Of a DNA stretch of 64,000 nucleotides, positions 60,801-64,000 are shown piece after piece. The translations under genes and the position numbers were made by a program. The stretch is from Xestospongia muta (lineage: Eukaryota > Porifera > Demospongiae > Haplosclerida > Petrosiidae), in the NCBI GenBank assembly GCA_963693285.1, contig OY848917.1, forward strand, positions 30,949,245-31,013,244. Reading direction: 5' to 3'. Every line of letters starts with the position of its first letter. The stretch's first letter is position 1. The notes under the pieces were generated by a model. It was given only the letters and a program-made list of their open reading frames with translations. It ran no database searches and was not told where the DNA came from.

Positions 60801-63079
60801 TGCCAGTTTCTTCTTCAGGTTTGAGATTTCAGTAGGAACTTCAACACGATTACAGTCAAGGGTACCTGTGACATGAACACCAAGCCCATTTAAGTCATAG
60901 ATCAAGTTATAGTACACAGCTGGTATTAAATTTATCTATGTAAACAGAATACCTTTGTGATAAATTTCTTTCAGCAATCTCGTAACAACATCATATCCTA
61001 GACCATTTCACCTCTTGACCTCTACATTCTTTCCTCTCTATACAGAAAAAGGATGACGTATACCTATTGTGTGCATCACATAAGTATGACAACTTGAAAT
61101 CTCACTTGACAGGTTTGTCATAAATATATTGACAAAATGAAAACCATGCCTTGGACTACACCATTTGCTCATCTATGCAGATCTCACAATGTGGTTGGTA
61201 AAGCTCTTTAAAGCGCTTTTGAAGATGGTTATTCAGTGGTCATACTTTACAAAGTTTGTCCCCTTCTTCCTTCAACTTCTTCTCTGTGTCTTCATTTACT
61301 ACATGCAAAAATGATAGATAGCCTTCAAGTTCAAATCTGTTTTGACTGAAGACTTTAGAAATTAGAGGATTATAACACAAACTTGTAGACATCCACACGA
61401 GTCTGTAGCAAGGTACACTACGATATCCCAAATGAACAAATATTCCCACAAGCAAATAGAAATCATCTGGGACCATCTGTTTAAACTATCAATACATTGT
61501 TGGATGGATATTTTTCTGGAGTTCAGCATACTCATTGGTAGCATCACTAATTTTCTGAACTATGTCCATATCAAAATAAAGTTTGAAAAGATCTGCTGGC
61601 AATAGTTCACGAAACCCAATAGCAAATGTGCTCCAACAGCTCTCAAAGGATTGAAGTCATAAGTTTTTGGAATATTACGATCAATCTCAGACAAGTCATG
61701 TACTTGAAATGTCTTTGTGTTTTTTGTCAATGGTTGGGCCTTTGGATTTAAGGATGTACCCCTGCCACAACCTTGACCCCTTCCATAACTCCTGCCACAA
61801 CCACGACTCCTTCCTCGACTCCTGTCACTTCCACATCATTGATAAGCTGTCAGAGTGTCTACACAGCTATGATTATCTTCACTGTTTTCCTCCTGTTCAC
61901 TACACTCACTGCCTTCATCACATGATGTATCATTGCAATCATCCTCAGGTGTCACCTCTGCATGTAAATATTCTGCCTCAGTGTCAGTTAGGTCAAAGTC
62001 TGAATCTAATTTACTGCTTGAAGAATCATTAGTTAGAAACTGACTTTCATCATTCGAGGTATCAAACAAGAGTTCATGAACATCAGATGTAGTATAAACA
62101 GTTTTACTATGGTCTGTACAGGGGGCCTTCATGACTTATCTACAAAGTTCAAACATTGCATGTGAGCTTATCATAATTATATGATATAAATATCTTAGAT
62201 ATAGAAGGAACTTCTTCATCAGATACTTCTTGCTCATCAGGACTTTCATTTGAGTCAAGTAAATCCAGGCATTCAGAACTGTAAGATCGTACACTCACAC
62301 TATTGTCTTCCTGAAGCAAACTCAACACGTGGCTTACATCCATGCATCCAAAGATTTGCTTAAAATTTACTTTTCTAATTATACAAATGAAATATATTTC
62401 TGGCCAATAATTAGAGTTTTTTCTACAAGAGGCAAAATGTTCCAGCTCCTCTTAGTCTAGCAAATGTAAGTTTTGAGAAAAAAATTGATATCAAGAATTT
62501 ACACAATTTTGCATGGAGTGGGAAACCAAGAGTTAAAGAAATGTCATATTAATCATTGGTTTAGTGATAAGGAGAAATCAATGAGACATTGCTAGTAACC
62601 CTCAAGAGAATTCTCCTATTATTGATGAAGTACCTTTAGAAGATCCAACTGGTGATGAGACTATTCAAACTCAAACTAATTATGTTCCTATTGCAATTAA
62701 TTGTAATGTCAAAGACAACATCACTAGAAGTGGAAGAATATCTCAACCACCAGTATGATATAATATGTATTGGACTTAAGAACCTAATATGTATTGACCT
62801 CCCAGAAGAAGAGATGTAGTGGTATGACTACTTATCATTAATACATAATTATTATTTATTGTCTTGTCCTTGTATGTAACTTATATATCTGAGTTGTTTA
62901 CTCTATCATGTTTCTACTATTATTACAAAGCGATCTTTGTCAATCAACTAAACATATAGTAGCAAACAATACAATAATACCTCAGTAATAGCATCAACAG
63001 TAGCTCCAGACTGGATTAAAAGATCAGCTGTTTCAGTATGTCCTTTCAAAGCAGCAAAGATCAAAGGTGTACTATTGAA
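39529..63079 (-). CDS. gene 2: ankyrin / Roc-COR-like GTPase / ZU5 / Death / Death protein (5' incomplete)
   Basis: Eleven exons within the window, all phases compatible: 63079-62981, 49053-48870, 46971-44920, 44278-44201, 43801-43251, 43204-43049, 42961-42754, 42519-42451, 42389-42111, 42059-41964, 39824-39529. They encode about 1355 residues. By analogy with gene 1, a short start exon and two more ankyrin exons lie beyond 64000. Domain order: ankyrin repeats, GTPase with intact P-loop, COR-like region, linker, ZU5, UPA-like region, Death domain, second Death domain. ZU5-UPA-Death occurs in PIDD, UNC5 and ankyrins; GTPase plus COR occurs in ROCO proteins. The inferred role is an intracellular sensor that signals through Death-domain assembly. 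The intron 62980-49054 is about 14 kb and filled with transposons. No lesion was found in any exon. Confidence 0.75.
41964..42059 (-). CDS. gene 2 exon between the two Death domains
   Basis: 96 nt, phase 1 in and out, acceptor TTCTTCATCAG, donor AAAAAAG|GTATTA. It encodes KLTLLQYTLCPVSHGWSLEE then IRPNIPLKK. If the donor is skipped, the frame runs on to a TGA at 41872-41874, giving a shorter isoform that lacks the second Death domain. Confidence 0.6.
42111..42389 (-). CDS. gene 2 Death-domain exon
   Basis: 279 nt, phase 1 in and out. Acceptor TCTTCATTAG, donor CTAAAG|GTAATAAA. It reads KDPYLAQVIGKILAEPLVKD, then KWFQFGYELGISVNELSIFE, then CIREVVILWRRKN and WIPVAQALHFAGLHSLEEQI. These match Death-domain helices 1-6 (Trp-xx-hydrophobic-Gly-xx-Leu-Gly-Ile; a Trp in helix 4; a final AL-xx-xGLxxLxxxI). 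Flanking introns are only about 50-60 bases. Confidence 0.75.
42451..42519 (-). CDS. gene 2 short Ser/Pro-rich linker exon
   Basis: 69 nt, phase 1 in and out, acceptor TTTAACTTAG, donor TCTAAAG|GTAGGT. It encodes VPTRTELMPSPSLSTSLPDI plus two residues, a flexible linker before the Death domain. Its unit A copy is 66 nt and still in frame. Confidence 0.65.
42754..42961 (-). CDS. gene 2 UPA-like exon 2
   Basis: 208 nt, phase 0 in, phase 1 out, acceptor TAACAACAG, donor CCCAA|GTCAGTAC. It encodes EDMIDYFKIFIESGLEKLEW, then FPPRYQLEFKLRDLSIAS and KPTVEMTTLLENP. This follows the ZU5 exon in the position of a UPA domain. The donor is less canonical than the others but is supported by phase. The unit A tandem breakpoint lies within the 3' part of the homologous exon. 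Confidence 0.6.
43049..43204 (-). CDS. gene 2 UPA-like exon 1
   Basis: 156 nt, phase 0 both ends, acceptor ACCTATAG, donor AATAT|GTAAGAAA. It encodes a stretch with NLDPSYTLHFLRATLVSQAH and FDPDPTSIPGWSLDRKMYHE. The Pro-Gly-Trp-Ser-Leu context resembles beta-rich UPA segments that follow ZU5 domains. No catalytic residues are expected. Confidence 0.6.
43251..43801 (-). CDS. gene 2 ZU5-domain exon
   Basis: 551 nt, two bases completing Asp and then 183 codons. Acceptor ATTTATAG, donor AAAGAG|GTTGGTG. The N-terminal part matches ZU5: LDATGLTYHSSQFGITMIVP then EGAVETKAAIWIGISL, with the typical Gly-xx-hydrophobic-xx-Ile/Val-Pro-Glu-Gly-Ala, followed by VSPVVWAYTNCQLTKLAELY. The C-terminal part (FCPPHFCSNCIAIKRQ, then RRLPDYSLLVDLCFLFEQKI) begins a UPA-like region. 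ZU5 modules are protein-interaction beta barrels found next to Death domains in PIDD and UNC5. Confidence 0.75.
44201..44278 (-). CDS. gene 2 linker exon between GTPase and ZU5
   Basis: 78 nt, phase 1 in and out, acceptor TAATTGGCAG, donor GTAAAAG|GTAAATA. It encodes 25 codons (LHHKQDDNISTESTDKLSAL, then LDSVK), polar and probably flexible. Gene 1 has no equivalent; there the GTPase exon splices straight to the Death exon. Confidence 0.6.
44920..46971 (-). CDS. gene 2 GTPase (Roc-COR-like) exon, intact
   Basis: 2052 nt, 683 full codons, acceptor TCTAATAG, donor GAAG|GTAATTTT. It has Walker A GAPGTGKSS (about 30 residues in), a switch-like HHSTAVGTKAEVRRVDI, a Ser/Asp-rich insert, a G3-type VVDSGGQAPFLDIAPALL, and a G4-like VLGTFYDKINECI. 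A COR-like winged-helix part follows (ACLMYYHDLTIFLFFPNTLP, then LHPQPLFNKLSELI). Next come a long region with FLPCVLPTTSLLDKI and GLFPALVVNMINRQIAP, then a Cys-rich end (CSLCTYEGEHLCCPDD). The nucleotide-binding motifs are complete, unlike gene 1. The Roc-COR label rests on motif order and may be a divergent branch. Confidence 0.8.
46972..48869. other. gene 2 intron after the second ankyrin exon
   Basis: Noncoding. Homologous to the ends of gene 1 intron 5 (8040-8470 and about 11880-12450) but without the gypsy and MULE relics that expand the gene 1 intron. No exon seen. Confidence 0.5.
48870..49053 (-). CDS. gene 2 ankyrin repeat plus linker exon
   Basis: 184 nt, phase 0 in and one base out, acceptor TTTATAG, donor CAAG|GTATGTC. 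It encodes GRSPLHWACLNGQVDTIKLL then LSKGADPNIVDED, a canonical ankyrin unit, and a linker KPDAKNKAIILEALHNAIQ. Length and phase equal the gene 1 exon at 12451-12634. Confidence 0.85.
49054..51009. other. gene 2 large intron, transposon-poor part
   Basis: AT-rich intronic DNA. A 75-codon open stretch at 49684-49911 has no recognisable domain. I see nothing else to support. Confidence 0.45.
51010..51484 (+). pseudogene. MULE / ZSWIM-like relic (N- and C-terminal ends only)
   Basis: MADLADVHSCLCVGQEFSSF then EELNRALK near 51010-51095 resembles the N-terminal DNA-binding region of ZSWIM3-like MULE transposases. Then 51250-51484 reads KIPPKIRKKGRPKGVGLTAI followed by a Lys run, a C-terminal style tail. 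The catalytic core and SWIM finger are absent, so the middle was deleted. Several stops are present. Confidence 0.5.
51565..53485 (+). pseudogene. gypsy retrotransposon 1, RNase H to integrase remnant
   Basis: The open stretch 51613-52305 carries RNase H motifs of Ty3/gypsy elements (YSIIEKKCLALVYAIKYFK, YTDHNPLQWL, RKGTHNTNADALSRQP). Downstream, 52347-52652 has the integrase zinc and core region (CDACNQTKPALT, GVDILKVP, FTKWPVAIRL). The expected second catalytic Asp position reads HSN and a stop follows it. 52996-53472 is the integrase C-terminal part (SRFMGGWTVLKHNSGQ, VHINRLQLHTLRP) ending in TGA. Gag, protease and reverse transcriptase are missing; about 100 bases of leader at 51565-51665 join directly to RNase H. 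It is a dead element. Confidence 0.75.
53486..53560 (+). repeat. putative start of gypsy 1 3' LTR
   Basis: A purine-rich tract (GAAGAGGGAGG at about 53471-53481) is followed by TGTAGGATAATAATTAACG, the layout of a polypurine tract and LTR start. The end of the LTR cannot be fixed because no matching 5' LTR was found. Confidence 0.4.
53821..56348 (+). mobile_element. hAT-type element (ZMYM1-like) with 15-bp TIRs
   Basis: The left end CAGGGCTGTAGCAAG (53821-53835) is the perfect inverse of 56334-56348. Subterminal GTGGTCAGGC-like text is also mirrored near 56315-56325. The interior encodes a broken hAT transposase. The 8-bp flanks (AGAATTTA and TTGTACTC) do not match, so the target duplication has decayed, or one flank was lost by later rearrangement. 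Confidence 0.75.
53941..56225 (+). pseudogene. hAT transposase, ZMYM1/DUF4371-like
   Basis: Exon 1 (53941-54183) has a TTF-type zinc-finger start (KFPKRTFGKKS, RCFQPSWFKQRPFYHYEEAL, then FCHTCL). A 95-base intron with GTAAGT...CCTAG leads to 54279, where CNWKDVTASFKKHETSACH continues. The core follows: LAIMVDETTDISNKEQATVV, RGQCYDGASTMKG, and THCYGHSLNLAASDA. The C-terminal dimerisation region is around 56030-56090 (FSALRRVKSYL, EQLNYLMLLHVHKD). In-frame stops lie near 55120, 55306 and 56032. This is a typical host-like hAT protein in structure, but inactive as read. Confidence 0.8.
56349..56772. other. unassigned segment between hAT and gypsy 2
   Basis: Contains the end of an 88-codon plus-strand open stretch (to 56488) and a later unframed stretch near 56600-56740. 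No domain could be recognised. Probably part of another decayed repeat. Confidence 0.35.
57095..59910 (+). pseudogene. gypsy 2 polyprotein remnants
   Basis: Protease motif reads LDRGAD instead of the usual LDTGAD-like core. The reverse-transcriptase active-site region reads YIDN instead of YIDD. Connection to RNase H (EYLSHIIDAKGLQPSSSKVK, then ELKSFLGFLNYNNKFLPNVS) is clear in 58343-58870. The RNase H centre is deleted and joins to the integrase core (WVRVHIDHLGPFLGKLYLLL, LVSDNGSGFTSQEF), which keeps two of its Asp residues, followed by a stop and then TSPYHTSSYGLAECAVQTFK. Active-site losses and stops show it is defective. Confidence 0.75.
60240..62343 (-). pseudogene. piggyBac-like transposase, broken, nested in gypsy 2
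   Basis: A minus-strand start at 62343 (MDVSHVLSLLQEDNS) leads through acidic N-terminal segments (62343-62149 and 62132-61836, rich in Asp, Glu and Ser). The piggyBac N-domain follows (DDFYLLVGIFVHLGYRSVPC, then NPLISKVFSQNRFELEGYLS at 61476-61240). Toward 60581-60306 lies the Cys-rich C-terminal finger (DCVYCKVTCGVKKQTTC, KCETPLCFFTRNC). Multiple stops lie in the catalytic middle. Gypsy 2 coding text is found on both sides, so piggyBac inserted later. TTAA termini were not located. Confidence 0.7.
62817..62950 (+). repeat. putative 3' LTR of gypsy 2
   Basis: Follows the purine tract CAGAAGAAGAGA and begins TGTAGTGGTATGACTACTTA. Its length is unknown because no matching 5' LTR is present; it must end before the ankyrin exon at 62981 and intron-boundary sequence shared with gene 1. 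Confidence 0.4.
62981..63079 (-). CDS. gene 2 ankyrin repeat exon
   Basis: 99 nt, phase 0, acceptor TTATTTAG, donor GAG|GTATTATT. It reads STPLIFAALKGHTETADLLI then QSGATVDAITE. Same length and flanks as gene 1 exon 18583-18681. Upstream intron sequence (63119-63500) is collinear with 18715-18965 of gene 1. Confidence 0.87.
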
Positions 63080-63196
63080 CTAAATAATCATAATAATATA
63101 AGACATAAGATATAAAAATAGTAGTACATAACAACATGTGACATACAGTAAAAGACATCATTACTCACTACAGTTGCTACAACGGTTAATATAATA

Positions 63197-63309
63197 CAGT
63201 ATATGTGGTATATTTTGTGGGTATAAATTTTCACGATTTTACCCAAAATTCATATTCAAATTGCGAAATTCACAAAATTAAATCCCCATGAAATACACTA
63301 CGTATATGG
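63197..63309. mobile_element. 113-bp MITE with TA target duplication
   Basis: Ends CAGTATATGTGGTATATTTT and, on the other strand, CCATATACGTAGTGTATTTC form imperfect inverted repeats of about 28 bp. TA flanks both sides (63195-63196, 63310-63311). The collinear gene 1 intron near 18795 has the uninterrupted site with a single TA. It has no coding capacity. Confidence 0.8.
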
Positions 63310-63754
63310 TATTATGTAGTATATGACTTTATACTCAACTATGTACCATATTAACCTGATACTGGAATATTAAGACAAAGTATCAAAGAAGTACTAAACA
63401 ATGTATAGGTATTATGTAATGTAAACAGTGACATAGAGGACAAAGCAGCAGAATAACTCTATGTGCATATAATAGATGAGGATCAATCTATAACTTATAT
63501 TAATGATAAGTTGTTATTAATAGCAAAATGACATTGTAAACAATGTAATTAATTGTACCTTCAGTTAAATCTATATAAATTAAATTATTAAATAATATAT
63601 TCAAAGATTAAAAACAGGTCAAGAGCAAAGAACAATTTGTGACAACTCTTAGTTTGATCAAATAACATTGTCATAACATATTTAATTTCAGATGTGTTAT
63701 CCTTAGGTATAGCTGTACTTGTTATAGTACATGTACATGTACTCTGGTACATAA

Positions 63755-64000
63755 CTACAATGATGAAGTTTCCTTCTCTGACTTTATATCTAATCTCTTT
63801 ATTAAGCATCTCCATCTGACCTTAAGTTGGCCACAAGCATTTTCAATTACTATACAGGCTCCACTACGATAATAATTGTAATGTTGTTGGTCATGAGAAA
63901 GTGTACCATGTGGAAAGGGCTTCATAAGCCAAGATAATAGTAGGTAGGGAGAGTCATCTAAAAGGACAATTAGGAGATCTTTGTCACAAACTTTCTTCTT
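63755..64000 (-). pseudogene. PIF/Harbinger transposase C-terminal part, cut by window edge
   Basis: Open from the right edge to TAG at 63755-63757. It reads LLDDSPYLLLSWLMKPFPHG, then SGACIVIENACGQLKVRWRC and LIKRLDIKS. This matches the HARBI1-type DDE region (GDSxYxLxxWLMxPF ... ExAFGxLKxRWR). The first Gly of the GDS motif is Asp here. Another frame stays open just downstream, suggesting a frameshift after KSEKE. The rest lies beyond 64000. Confidence 0.7.

Larger units (their letters stand above)
56773..62980 (+). mobile_element. gypsy retrotransposon 2, interrupted by a piggyBac element
   Basis: Order of parts: shared leader (56773-56873), protease-like region (NLDRGADVTGIPED, about 57095-57140), reverse-transcriptase pieces (IRICDDYKVTINQASQTDSY near 57985; VYIDNIYL near 58210), RNase H region (58343-58870), integrase (58860-59396), integrase tail (KEPLRSGENVWIPD near 59860-59910). 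After the piggyBac insertion come a C-terminal piece (ITRSGRISQPPV near 62725) and a polypurine tract plus LTR start at 62817. Many stops and frame changes make it inactive. It lies in gene 2's large intron, sense opposite to the gene. Confidence 0.75.

Overview
The window looks like AT-rich nuclear DNA of an invertebrate animal, most likely a demosponge. I infer this from short single-ankyrin-repeat exons, canonical GT-AG introns, the ankyrin / Roc-COR-like GTPase / ZU5 / Death-domain combination, and dense decayed transposons. There is no bacterial organisation (no operons, no ribosome binding sites). Species assignment is inference only.

Two paralogous genes on the minus strand dominate. 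Gene 1 (exons 20481 down to 5459) starts with a short ATG exon, followed by three 99-nt ankyrin exons, a 184-nt ankyrin/linker exon, a 2-kb Roc-COR-like GTPase exon and a terminal Death-domain exon. It carries a nonsense codon, a P-loop Gly-to-Val change and an 8-bp frameshifting duplication, so it is most likely a decaying copy. Gene 2 (63079 down to 39529; its first exons lie beyond the right edge) has the same ankyrin and GTPase exons intact. It then continues through a linker, a ZU5 exon, UPA-like exons, a Death domain and a second, C-terminal Death domain, about 1355 residues within the window. The expected role, by family, is intracellular sensing or adaptor signalling of the cell-death/innate-immunity type: ankyrin repeats for recognition, the GTPase as switch, Death domains for homotypic recruitment.

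The 3' half of gene 2 is tandemly duplicated. Unit B (about 38550-42770) belongs to gene 2. Unit A (about 33160-38549) is a truncated, frameshifted copy whose breakpoint falls inside an exon. The 3' flank of gene 1 is also tandemly repeated (about 1906-3960 and 3966-5450).

Introns and spacers are full of transposon fossils: piggyBac (92-1905; 60240-62343), gypsy fragments (9430-10060; 51565-53560; 56773-62980), MULE/ZSWIM-like remnants (10300-11760; 51010-51484), a pogo/Tigger element with recognisable TIRs and TA target site that also carries a divergent HIRAN-like ORF (16325-18554), a Tc1-like fossil (31730-32720), a hAT element with TIRs (53821-56348), a PIF/Harbinger C-terminus at the right edge, and two MITEs. 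A roughly 22-unit tandem array with about 145-bp period fills 27.8-31.0 kb. No RNA genes or CRISPR arrays were seen.

All homology calls come from reading motifs by eye; none was checked against a database.
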